14,026 bases of DNA from Alphaproteobacteria bacterium (GTDB lineage: Bacteria; Pseudomonadota; Alphaproteobacteria; UBA9219), in assembly GCA_028716765.1 (NCBI GenBank), contig JAQUPC010000057.1, forward strand, positions 1-14,026, in the 5' to 3' direction. The stretch's first letter is position 1; every line of letters begins with the position of its first letter. The notes below the pieces were generated by a model that saw only the letters and a list, made by a program, of their open reading frames with translations, was not told where the DNA came from and did no database searches. Below, piece after piece: positions 1 to 6,979 of the stretch. A program made the position numbers and the translations under genes.

Positions 1-777
1 GATGGCGCAGCGGCCGCGCAGCAACGCCTCCATCTTATCAGGAGCAAGTTCGCCGGAGCTTTCCGCAAGGCACCAGTCATTGGCGGCGATGGCAAGATCG
101 AAAATCATGGGAAAGCCGCTGGCGCAAAAGCCCCAGTCGATGACCGCTGCAAGGCGGCCTTCCGGATCGAACAAAGCGTTGTCGCGGAACAGGTCGCCGT
201 GGATCGGCCCCAAAGGAACATCTTTTCCTTTGGACGATAACCAATGGTTCTTCTGGACGGCAAGTTCGCCTTCAATTTCGCCCAACGTTTCCCGGTCAAG
301 CACCGGCGCCAGCTTCTGAATCGTTGTCTCTTCAAACCATTCCCAGCCGCGCGGATTTGTCCGCCTCCACTGGCGGCCTCCTTCCGTTTTCGCAAAACGC
401 GCCACGTGCCCAAGAAACGCCCCGATAGCCTCGATTTGCTCCAAAGACGGCTTCGCGGTCCATTCAGCATTGATCCAAGGGTAGAGCGCGGCGGGCTTGC
501 CTTTCAGATTTGCGCTCAAGTGCCCTTCCCTGTCCGGAACTGGCGGGCAGGAGGGCAAGCCAAAAGCAGCCAGCTGCGTGGCCAGCGTAAGGGGGCCTTC
601 CGGATCCGTTCTTTCGAAAAGGCGCAGAAAGAATACGTCGCCGCTCACGAGAGCAAGGCGGAAAACGCTGTCTTCGCTCCCGCCCTTGACCGGATCAATG
701 GATGCCGCTCCGGCAAAGCCACGCTCCGCCAGCCAGCGGTTTACCTCATCCGGCGTTACGTACGTCCAAACAGTCAC
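1..777 (-). CDS. thrB: Homoserine kinase, ThrB type II (partial, C-terminus cut by window edge)
   Basis: Homoserine kinase phosphorylates L-homoserine with ATP to give O-phosphohomoserine, the substrate of threonine synthase, in the cytoplasm. The 259 visible residues show the choline-kinase/aminoglycoside-phosphotransferase fold used by proteobacterial ThrB. A kinase motif HGDLFRDN lies at residues 193-200 (catalytic Asp195, Asn200), followed by VIDWG with metal-binding Asp214, then the ThrB-typical FDLAIAANDWC at 226-236. Family members are about 315-325 residues, so roughly 60 C-terminal residues lie beyond position 1. The start is a GTG at 777-775 that overlaps the thrC stop as GTGA, with a GGGG six bases upstream inside the end of thrC; this implies translational coupling. 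The frame is open to the window edge. Identification is from motif recognition and from the thrC neighbour, which agree. Confidence 0.93.
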   Translation of the reverse strand, partial: MTVWTYVTPDEVNRWLAERGFAGAASIDPVKGGSEDSVFRLALVSGDVFFLRLFERTDPEGPLTLATQLAAFGLPSCPPVPDREGHLSANLKGKPAALYPWINAEWTAKPSLEQIEAIGAFLGHVARFAKTEGGRQWRRTNPRGWEWFEETTIQKLAPVLDRETLGEIEGELAVQKNHWLSSKGKDVPLGPIHGDLFRDNALFDPEGRLAAVIDWGFCASGFPMIFDLAIAANDWCLAESSGELAPDKMEALLRGRCAI

Positions 778-2207
778 GAGGAACCCCATGCCTCAATAAA
801 GGCTTTCAAGACGCCGGCGTCAGGTTCAATTGTTCTGACTTTTTGCGATAACGACAAAAGATTTTCAAAGCCTTTTGGGGCAGGCGGCTCAAAACCAAGT
901 GCCTCCTTGATCGTTTTCGAAAACTTGGCGGCCTGCGCCGTTTCGAGGACGATCATGCGCTCGCCGGTTTTGCGTTGCGCCAAAGCGCCGAAAAGGCCAT
1001 CCGCCGTGTGCGGATCGACAAGAATGTTCCATTTTTCGTAGGCCTCGCGGATCATGCGCAAGCGATCGGCGTGCGCGCTTGTCGTGGAGCAAAGCCCCAG
1101 AGCCTGAAACCGCCGCCACGCTTCCGGATGATCGTTCGCAAAATCAATCCGTCCTTTTTGGCCCAGTTCTTCCCATAAGGCGGCGGTTTTTGCGCCGTCG
1201 CGCCCGGCCGCCTCGAAAACCGCGCGCTCGAAATTGCTGGCCTTAGTGATGTCCATCGACGGCGACGACGTTTCTTGCGCCTTCGCGCGCGGCGCATAAA
1301 CGCCCGTTTGCATCATACGATGCAAAACGTCGTTTTCGTTCGTGGCGACAACGATCCTTTCAACCGGAACGCCCATGAATTTAGCCACAAGCCCGGCATA
1401 AGCGTTTCCGAAATTGCCGCTCGGCACCGCAAAGGACACTGGATCGCCAATACGCTCAACGCATTGAAGATAGGCCGAAACATAATAGACGGCCTGCGCG
1501 ACGACCCTTGCCCAGTTGATGGAGTTGACGGCACCAAGCCTATGCTTCGCCTTAAACGCGGCTTCATTATTCAGCGCCTTAACAAGATCCTGACAATCGT
1601 CGAACGTGCCCCTCACGGCGATGTTCAGAATGTTATCGTCTTGCGCCGAATACATCTGTGCGCGCTGAAAATCGCTCATGCGCCCGGCGGGCGAAAGCAT
1701 GACAACCTTAATGCGCGGCTTGCCGCGCAAGGCGTAGATCGCGGCGCTGCCCGTGTCGCCGGAGGTCGCGCCGAGGATCGTGAGCGTTTGCCCCTGTTTC
1801 TCAAGCGCCCAACTCAGCAAATAACCGAGAAGCTGCATGGCCGCGTCTTTAAAAGCCAGCGTGGGTCCGTTCGACAGCTCCAAAAGAAACAGACCGTCTT
1901 CAAGTTTTCTCAGCGGAAAGATTTTTTGCGGGTCCGAACCGGCGCGCGCATGGCCAAAAACCTCCGGCGTGTAGGTTTTTTCCGTCAGGGACGACAGCTC
2001 ATTCGCGGGAATTTCCGGTGCGAATTTGGCAAGGATCGCCGCCGCAAGCCGGGCATAGGGCAATCGCGCAAGGTTCTTCAGTTCCTCCGGCGAAAACCGG
2101 GGCCACGCTTCAGGAACATAAAGCCCGCCGTCTCCGGCCAATCCTTCCAGAAGGATTTCGGAAAACGCGGCCGGGTTAACCCCGCCTCTCGTTGATATGT
2201 AACGCAT
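774..2207 (-). CDS. thrC: Threonine synthase
   Basis: A cytoplasmic PLP enzyme (fold type II) that converts O-phosphohomoserine to threonine and phosphate, the last step of threonine synthesis. At 477 residues it has the normal length for the long bacterial ThrC. Visible landmarks are the N-terminal STRGG stretch (residues 5-9) and DGGLYVPE (26-33), the PLP lysine Lys120 in NGPTLAFKD, the SGDTGSAA loop at 149-156, and the PLP-phosphate loop PSGNFGNAYAG at 262-272. All active-site features appear intact. The ATG start is followed at once by the canonical MRYISTRGG. It has only a weak Shine-Dalgarno sequence and lies 24 bases after the lipoprotein stop. Its TGA overlaps the GTG of thrB, so the two consecutive pathway enzymes are made from one message. 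Confidence 0.97.
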   Translation of the reverse strand: MRYISTRGGVNPAAFSEILLEGLAGDGGLYVPEAWPRFSPEELKNLARLPYARLAAAILAKFAPEIPANELSSLTEKTYTPEVFGHARAGSDPQKIFPLRKLEDGLFLLELSNGPTLAFKDAAMQLLGYLLSWALEKQGQTLTILGATSGDTGSAAIYALRGKPRIKVVMLSPAGRMSDFQRAQMYSAQDDNILNIAVRGTFDDCQDLVKALNNEAAFKAKHRLGAVNSINWARVVAQAVYYVSAYLQCVERIGDPVSFAVPSGNFGNAYAGLVAKFMGVPVERIVVATNENDVLHRMMQTGVYAPRAKAQETSSPSMDITKASNFERAVFEAAGRDGAKTAALWEELGQKGRIDFANDHPEAWRRFQALGLCSTTSAHADRLRMIREAYEKWNILVDPHTADGLFGALAQRKTGERMIVLETAQAAKFSKTIKEALGFEPPAPKGFENLLSLSQKVRTIEPDAGVLKAFIEAWGSS

Positions 2208-2231
2208 GTAAAATGCCGAATAACAGGGGCG

Positions 2232-2558
2232 TCAGCGTTCCTGCACAGTGACCCTATACTGATACACCTTGACGTCGTTGTCGTCATCGCGGGCACGGAT
2301 GATAAGGTTCGTTTCGCCCGGCCCCTTGGCCACGAGGCTAACGACATCGCCGCTGTTCTCCGCGGTTACAAGCGAAGGGTTCCCCGAAGCCACGGATTGA
2401 ACGCGCACATCCTCAGGCATTTCGATTTGCGTCGCCCTGCCGACCGTCAAACGAACCTCCGGCACTCCCGATGTCGTTTGGATAATGCGCGGCGTGCTGG
2501 AGGAGCAAGCCGCCAGAGCAAGAAAGGTTGCCAGAAAGACTGCCGGTTTGCTGTGCAT
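2232..2558 (-). CDS. Small lipoprotein with a pilus-formation N-terminal-type domain (CpaC/secretin N-domain-like)
   Basis: A predicted 108-residue secreted lipoprotein. The start chosen is the ATG at 2558, because a GAGG lies six bases upstream and it gives a compact signal peptide ending in lipobox LAAC (acylated Cys18 followed by Ser). A longer reading from an ATG at 2609 would put 17 extra, non-signal-like residues in front. After a Ser/Thr-rich linker, residues about 32-105 match the shape of the domain at the N-terminus of CpaC/RcpA-type pilus secretins: VRLTVGRATQIEMPE, then a GNPSLVTAE stretch, then GPGETNLIIRARDD and a terminal beta strand. Here the domain stands alone, with no secretin barrel. 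It precedes thrC by 24 bases and may share its message. The function is unknown; a periplasmic or outer-membrane assembly partner is an inference from the domain. Confidence 0.82.
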   Translation of the reverse strand: MHSKPAVFLATFLALAACSSSTPRIIQTTSGVPEVRLTVGRATQIEMPEDVRVQSVASGNPSLVTAENSGDVVSLVAKGPGETNLIIRARDDDNDVKVYQYRVTVQER

Positions 2559-2596
2559 CGAAGGCCTCGTTCGTTGGCGGTTAATCATCCCAAATG

Positions 2597-2625
2597 AAAG
2601 TCGCGCCATTCAGGAAAAGTGTCAA
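2597..2625 (-). promoter_or_regulatory. Candidate sigma-70 promoter for the lipoprotein-thrC-thrB unit
   Basis: A perfect -35 TTGACA lies on the minus strand at 2625-2620. At 17 bp spacing the -10 position reads GACTTT (2602-2597), a poor match. It lies about 40 bases upstream of the lipoprotein ATG at 2558. The exact -35 makes it worth recording; the weak -10 keeps confidence low, and an activator may be needed. Confidence 0.35.
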
Positions 2626-2653
2626 CCTGTTTCAGGCAGAGGATTAAGATCGC

Positions 2654-2669
2654 CTTGTTCTTTAACAAG
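2654..2669 (-). terminator. Short hairpin between the orphan gene and the lipoprotein gene
   Basis: A perfect 6-bp inverted repeat, CTTGTT / AACAAG, with a four-base loop, lies about 30 bases after the stop of the gene at 2698-3423. It is not followed by a U tract on the transcribed strand and is AT-rich, so it would be at best a weak terminator or mRNA 3'-end structure. Confidence 0.25.
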
Positions 2670-2697
2670 TTCCCGCATAAATTTGGGACGATAGCTC

Positions 2698-3423
2698 TTA
2701 CAAAATTAGTGCCCGCAATCCTGTAACGGCCCGCCCAAGGTTCGATGATCGATAAGCTGTTTTCAACTCTTCGAATTGATCATGAAGAGCCGGGATTAAA
2801 TTCTGGCTTCTTTCGATCGCATCGCCCATGAAAAACATCATCGGCTGCGTGTATTGCGGTTTTGTCCTGGAACTATAATCCATGAGATAGCCGAGAAAAT
2901 TGGCCCCTTGAAGGATTTCAATAGCCTTGGCCAACTGTCCTGCGGTTGCCCTCTTTACGGATACGCCCAAAAGATGTTTCAGCCCTTTTTCTTGAGGCGA
3001 CCTGTTTTTCACCGCGGTTACATAGTCGCTCAGATTGCCTGTAAGCGTGCGCAAATTTCCGACGGTTCTGAATTCCAGAATATTACGAACGGTATCGCGC
3101 GCAATTTGATCGTAATGACTATGGCTACCATACAAAGCCGATAAAATTTGCCTGTACGCGCCTTGTCTGTCTTGTGTGCTTCTTTCAAGATGGCCGGAAA
3201 ATGCCGCCAGCCCGCACACAAAATCCTTTGCATGAGATTCCGTGAGGCTCTCCGGCAAAAGTGTCGGGGCGTCAAAACCCGTATACCTGTCTTCCCAGGG
3301 CTGCTGTGAATGAAGGTCGGGCAAAGGATACCGGGGCCCGGCGCAATTATATTCGGCCACGCTGGCGAATAATTTCAGAAGAACTTTTGGGTTATCAGGG
3401 TTATCTATCTTACTTTTTGGCAA
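2698..3423 (-). CDS. Hypothetical protein, 241 residues, family not recognised
   Basis: I do not recognise this protein. It begins at a TTG (3423-3421) preceded by a perfect AGGAGG six bases upstream, which strongly supports translation and this start. It has no signal peptide, membrane segment or lipobox, so it is probably cytoplasmic. The N-terminal 60 residues are Pro- and polar-rich (PLPDLHSQQPWEDRYTGF). The rest looks mainly alpha-helical, with segments such as RDTVRNILEFRTVGNLRTL and LAKAIEILQGANFLGYL. No catalytic motif, nucleotide-binding loop or metal-binding cysteine cluster is visible. The gene is noticeably more AT-rich than its neighbours, and it sits just past the 3' end of a tRNA-Met gene, a common site for acquired DNA. 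It could be a lineage-specific or horizontally acquired gene, but no integrase or att duplicate is seen here. Confidence 0.75.
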   Translation of the reverse strand: MPKSKIDNPDNPKVLLKLFASVAEYNCAGPRYPLPDLHSQQPWEDRYTGFDAPTLLPESLTESHAKDFVCGLAAFSGHLERSTQDRQGAYRQILSALYGSHSHYDQIARDTVRNILEFRTVGNLRTLTGNLSDYVTAVKNRSPQEKGLKHLLGVSVKRATAGQLAKAIEILQGANFLGYLMDYSSRTKPQYTQPMMFFMGDAIERSQNLIPALHDQFEELKTAYRSSNLGRAVTGLRALIL

Positions 3424-3429
3424 AATCGG

Positions 3430-3435
3430 CCTCCT
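3430..3435 (-). promoter_or_regulatory. Perfect Shine-Dalgarno AGGAGG that fixes a TTG start
   Basis: AGGAGG (minus strand) with a six-base spacer before the TTG at 3423. No ATG is placed to use this site, so it identifies TTG as the start of the 241-residue protein. An AT-rich -10-like TATAAA lies just upstream at 3450-3445, without a convincing -35. Confidence 0.7.
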
Positions 3436-3590
3436 ATGAAATACTTTATAAAATTCCTCTAAAATTTAAGGTCCCGCCTGACAGCTGGCCCCGAACATCC
3501 CGAGACATGGCTTACAAAACGTTCCGGAGACATCGTTTACACTTCTTGCCTTGTTGGAAGAAGGCTGGAGACGACAATACCGCCCCAAAT

Positions 3591-3665
3591 TGGTAGCAGC
3601 GGAGGGATTTGAACCCCCGACCAAGGGATTATGATTCCCCTGCTCTACCACTGAGCTACGCTGCC
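3591..3665 (-). tRNA. tRNA-Met (CAT anticodon), elongator type
   Basis: The minus strand folds into a complete 75-base cloverleaf: acceptor stem GGCAGCG / CGCTGCT (first pair G:U), D arm GCTC-AGTGGTA-GAGC, anticodon stem GGGGA / TCCCT around loop ATCATAA with anticodon CAT, a five-base variable loop, T arm GGGGG-TTCAAAT-CCCTC, discriminator A and an encoded CCA. The G1:U72 pair and the absence of three consecutive G:C pairs next to the loop argue against initiator tRNA. The A32 loop and T-arm sequence resemble alphaproteobacterial elongator Met more than the lysidine-modified tRNA-Ile2(CAT), though the latter cannot be fully excluded by eye. Confidence 0.95.
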
Positions 3666-3679
3666 ACGCGAAGGGCCTA

Positions 3680-3708
3680 CGAATAGGCAGAGAACGGCCG
3701 CAAGTCAA
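3680..3708 (-). promoter_or_regulatory. Promoter of the tRNA-Met gene
   Basis: On the minus strand, -35 TTGACT (3708-3703), a 17-bp spacer, and -10 TATTCG (3685-3680). The predicted start falls about 8 bases before the mature tRNA 5' end at 3665, the usual geometry for a tRNA promoter. The -35 matches five of six consensus bases; the -10 is weak. Confidence 0.5.
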
Positions 3709-3736
3709 GCTTTCAGCGCTAAAGCGGCGCCTTCAA

Positions 3737-3789
3737 TTTTGGCCTGTTATTATTGGTTTACAAGCCTTTCACGACCGTTTTTGGCCTGT
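3737..3789. repeat. Short direct repeat TTTTGGCCTGT, two copies
   Basis: An 11-base sequence occurs at 3737-3747 and again at 3779-3789, in the gap between the end of mnmA and the tRNA-Met promoter. The second copy overlaps a small hairpin (GGCCT-GTCTT-AGGCC). On the transcribed strand that hairpin is followed by A residues rather than U, so it does not make a normal terminator for mnmA. Nothing else is seen in this gap. Confidence 0.4.
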
Positions 3790-3819
3790 CTTAGGCCGTT
3801 TGGATTAACTGATTTCTGC

Positions 3820-4941
3820 TCAGGCTTTCGCAACGATCCAGCCGCCGCCCAGCACGCGCGTTCCGACATAAACGACCCCGGCCTGCCCCGGCGCAACGCC
3901 AAAAGACGGCTCTTTAAGCATGATCCGCCCGCCTTCGCCCGGCTTCATGAAAAACCGCGCCGGCACAGCCGATTGGGCCGAGCGCAACCGCGCCATAACC
4001 TGTATCCCTTCGTCCGGCACGTCTTCGCCGAGCCAGTTCACGTCGCGCAGCATTGCTTCGGTTTGCGCCAGAGCCGCACGCGGCCCCACGACGACGCGCC
4101 GCGTTTCCGGCTCGAGCCGCAACACGAATAGCGGCTCATTGTTTTCGCCTGCTCGGTCATGAATGTTCAGCTTGCGCCGCTGGCCAACGGTGAAGTGAAC
4201 GATGCCTTCATGATGCCCTAAAACCTCGCCCTTCCCGTCGACGATCTCGCCGGGCGAAAAGGCCTCGGGATGAAACTGGCGCACGATATTTGCGTAATCA
4301 CCTTCCGGCACAAAACAGATGTCCTGGCTGTCCGGCTTCGTTGCCACGGGCAACCCGTATTTACCAGCCAGCGCCCGCACCTCCGGTTTGCTCATTTTCC
4401 CCAAAGGAAAAAGCAAATGTGAGAACTGTGCGCGAGTCACGGCAAAAAGAAAATAGCTTTGATCGCGGCTTTCATCGGCGGCGCGATGCAGTTCCGGTCC
4501 TTCCGACGTCTCTTCGCGGCGCGCATAATGGCCCGTGGCAAGGAATTCGCAGCCGAATTCCTGAGCCGCCGTCAACAAAGCCCCGAACTTGATGTTCCGG
4601 TTGCACAGCACGCAAGGATTGGGCGTTTCGCCGTGCGCATAACTGCCGGCGAAGATTTTTATAACATCGTCCGTAAAGCGCCTGCGCAGATCGAGAACGC
4701 GATGCGGTATGCCAAGCTTTTCCGCCACTTGTCGAGCGTCTTCCACGAGAGCCCCGCCGCCGCAAACTTCGGAGAGCGCCGCTTCTTCCTCGGACTCATA
4801 TAGACGCATCGTGATGCCGATGACGTCATGGCCCCGCTCAACAAGAAGCGCGGCCGCGACCGAACTGTCCACCCCGCCGGACATAGCCACCGCGATGCGT
4901 GTGCGGGTGGGCACTTTGCCGAAACCGGAACTTTCGCTCAT
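3820..4941 (-). CDS. mnmA: tRNA-specific 2-thiouridylase MnmA
   Basis: MnmA adds the 2-thio group to wobble uridine 34 of tRNA-Lys, -Glu and -Gln in the cytoplasm, using ATP to adenylate U34 and sulfur relayed as a persulfide. The 373-residue length is normal. Landmarks are the PP-loop SGGVDSS at 21-27, the NPCVLCN motif at 108-114 with catalytic Cys113, the GHYAR motif at 137-141, the DQSYFLF motif at 160-166, and the second catalytic cysteine Cys209 in DSQDICF. The C-terminal beta-barrel contains VGQRRKL and ends with GVVYVGTRVLGGGWI. All catalytic residues are present. Only six bases separate it from the upstream dps stop and there is no clear Shine-Dalgarno sequence, so translation may depend on reinitiation after dps. 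Confidence 0.97.
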   Translation of the reverse strand: MSESSGFGKVPTRTRIAVAMSGGVDSSVAAALLVERGHDVIGITMRLYESEEEAALSEVCGGGALVEDARQVAEKLGIPHRVLDLRRRFTDDVIKIFAGSYAHGETPNPCVLCNRNIKFGALLTAAQEFGCEFLATGHYARREETSEGPELHRAADESRDQSYFLFAVTRAQFSHLLFPLGKMSKPEVRALAGKYGLPVATKPDSQDICFVPEGDYANIVRQFHPEAFSPGEIVDGKGEVLGHHEGIVHFTVGQRRKLNIHDRAGENNEPLFVLRLEPETRRVVVGPRAALAQTEAMLRDVNWLGEDVPDEGIQVMARLRSAQSAVPARFFMKPGEGGRIMLKEPSFGVAPGQAGVVYVGTRVLGGGWIVAKA

Positions 4942-4947
4942 CAGTGA

Positions 4948-5418
4948 TCAGGCAAGCTGGCTTTGCAGCATCCATATGGTCTTGTCGAAATCGCCCATAA
5001 GCCTGACCATCAGGTCTTGCGTGACGATGTCGTCGATGCTGTCGGCAAAATCTTCCGCCGCCGCCATGCGACCGCGCACCGCCTGAAGCCCTTGCATATA
5101 ATCCTTCAGCATGGCCTTGGCTTGCATCGGCTTCGTGCTTGCTTCCTTGATCACGGTGTTGGCGAGAAACGCCGCCATGCCGCCGTTGACAAGCGGCCCC
5201 AGCATGCGGATGCGCTCGGCAACGGCATCGGCAACGTCGGGCATGCCTTTGTACTGCGTTTCAAAAAACGCGTGCAAAGGCGCGAATTGCGGGCCTTTGA
5301 CGTTCCAATGATAAACGTGCGCCTTAACGGCCAAAACGTAGACGTCGCTCATCACGTCCGTAAGATGCTTGATCATGACGCTATTCGGCTTTGTCTTGCT
5401 CGCAGGTGCTTTGGGCAT
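4948..5418 (-). CDS. dps: Dps-family ferritin-like DNA-protection protein
   Basis: Dps assembles into a 12-subunit shell that oxidises Fe(II) with peroxide and stores iron, protecting DNA from hydroxyl radicals. At 156 residues it is full length. The ferroxidase signature is visible: HVYHWNVKGPQF with His34 and His37, followed by LHAFFE supplying the acidic ligands, and the four-helix pattern continues to the end. A short Lys-containing N-terminal tail (MPKAPASKTKPNS) could contact DNA, as in some Dps proteins, although it is brief. The ATG has a good AAAGGAG six bases upstream. It follows aspC by 60 bases and precedes mnmA by 6. In that 60-base gap a TACACT (5452-5447) could serve as a -10, but no convincing -35 accompanies it. 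Confidence 0.95.
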   Translation of the reverse strand: MPKAPASKTKPNSVMIKHLTDVMSDVYVLAVKAHVYHWNVKGPQFAPLHAFFETQYKGMPDVADAVAERIRMLGPLVNGGMAAFLANTVIKEASTKPMQAKAMLKDYMQGLQAVRGRMAAAEDFADSIDDIVTQDLMVRLMGDFDKTIWMLQSQLA

Positions 5419-5478
5419 GTCGTTCTCCTTTGTTGGATTCTTCGCAAGTGTAGGGCAAAGAACCGTTCCGGGCCAGAC

Positions 5479-6720
<1,242 letters not shown>

Positions 6721-6732
6721 CTAAGGGTTAAA

Positions 6733-6761
6733 AGAATAAGCCGTTTCACACCCGCTGGCAA
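6733..6761 (-). promoter_or_regulatory. Sigma-70 promoter of aatA
   Basis: On the minus strand, -35 TTGCCA (6761-6756, five of six), a 17-bp spacer and -10 TATTCT (6738-6733, four of six). The predicted start near 6726 would leave a leader of about 24 bases carrying the Shine-Dalgarno sequence. The -35 box is inside the inverted repeat at 6751-6775. Confidence 0.55.
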
Positions 6762-6775
6762 GGAGCCCTTGCGGG
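6751..6775. repeat. Inverted repeat with adjoining T-tract, overlapping the aatA -35 box
   Basis: Inner arms CAAGG / CCTTG around AGC, and outer arms CCCG / CGGG with a CTGG bulge on the left. On the plus strand it is followed by AACAA and six Ts (6781-6786), so it resembles an intrinsic terminator reading rightward. There is no plus-strand gene upstream of it for such a terminator to serve. It may be an operator for aatA, an attenuator in a long leader of the chemoreceptor gene, or a relic. Confidence 0.45.
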
Positions 6776-6899
6776 AACAATTTTTTCTCGGCTCAAAAAG
6801 CAGAGCCAACAAACCTCACTGAAAAAAAATATGGAGATGCGCTTCTTCTGAACAAAAACCGGGTTTGCCATGCGTTCGGGATTCCCATCGCCTTTTTTC

Positions 6900-6929
6900 T
6901 TGCTGCGCTGTTTTCTCCTCGCCTATACT
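6900..6929 (+). promoter_or_regulatory. Candidate promoter of the dehydrogenase-domain chemoreceptor gene
   Basis: TTGCTG (6900-6905), an 18-bp spacer and TATACT (6924-6929, five of six). The predicted start would be near 6936, leaving a leader of about 44 bases. There is no clear Shine-Dalgarno sequence before the ATG at 6980. A second -10-like GATAAT at 6966-6971 would give a nearly leaderless message but has no -35. Confidence 0.35.
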
Positions 6930-6958
6930 TCCGAATCTCTTCGGATCGTTTTCTCCTC
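6910..6958. repeat. Direct repeat GTTTTCTCCTC flanking the -10 region, with a small hairpin between
   Basis: GTTTTCTCCTC occurs at 6910-6920 and 6948-6958, 38 bases apart start to start, close to a whole number of helical turns. Between the copies lie the TATACT -10 and a perfect CCGAA-TCTC-TTCGG hairpin (6931-6944). This could be a binding site for a regulator of the downstream chemoreceptor; the evidence is only the arrangement. Confidence 0.35.
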
Positions 6959-6979
6959 TCTTTTGGATAATGGGCTATC

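Noticed and set aside
1275..2195. 306-codon plus-strand frame opposite thrC
   Set aside because: Arg- and Gln-rich shadow frame. thrC on the other strand is full length with all PLP-binding motifs.
2559..2609. Longer start for the pilus-domain lipoprotein at 2609
   Set aside because: It adds 17 polar residues before the signal peptide; the ATG at 2558 has GAGG at good spacing.
2610..3665. Integrated element using the tRNA-Met 3' end as attachment site
   Set aside because: No second copy of the tRNA 3' end was found on the far side of the orphan gene, and there is no integrase.
3779..3800. GGCCT-GTCTT-AGGCC hairpin as the mnmA terminator
   Set aside because: On the transcribed strand the stem is followed by As and not Us, so it does not fit an intrinsic terminator.
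5447..5469. General-stress (EcfG-type) promoter for dps
   Set aside because: A GGAAC is present at 5469-5465 upstream of dps, but no CGTT follows at 16-17 bases (the sequence there reads CTTG/TTGC), so the match is only half of the motif.
6966..6971. GATAAT as a -10 giving a leaderless receptor message
   Set aside because: No -35 lies at a workable distance, and the TTGCTG/TATACT pair upstream is a better candidate.
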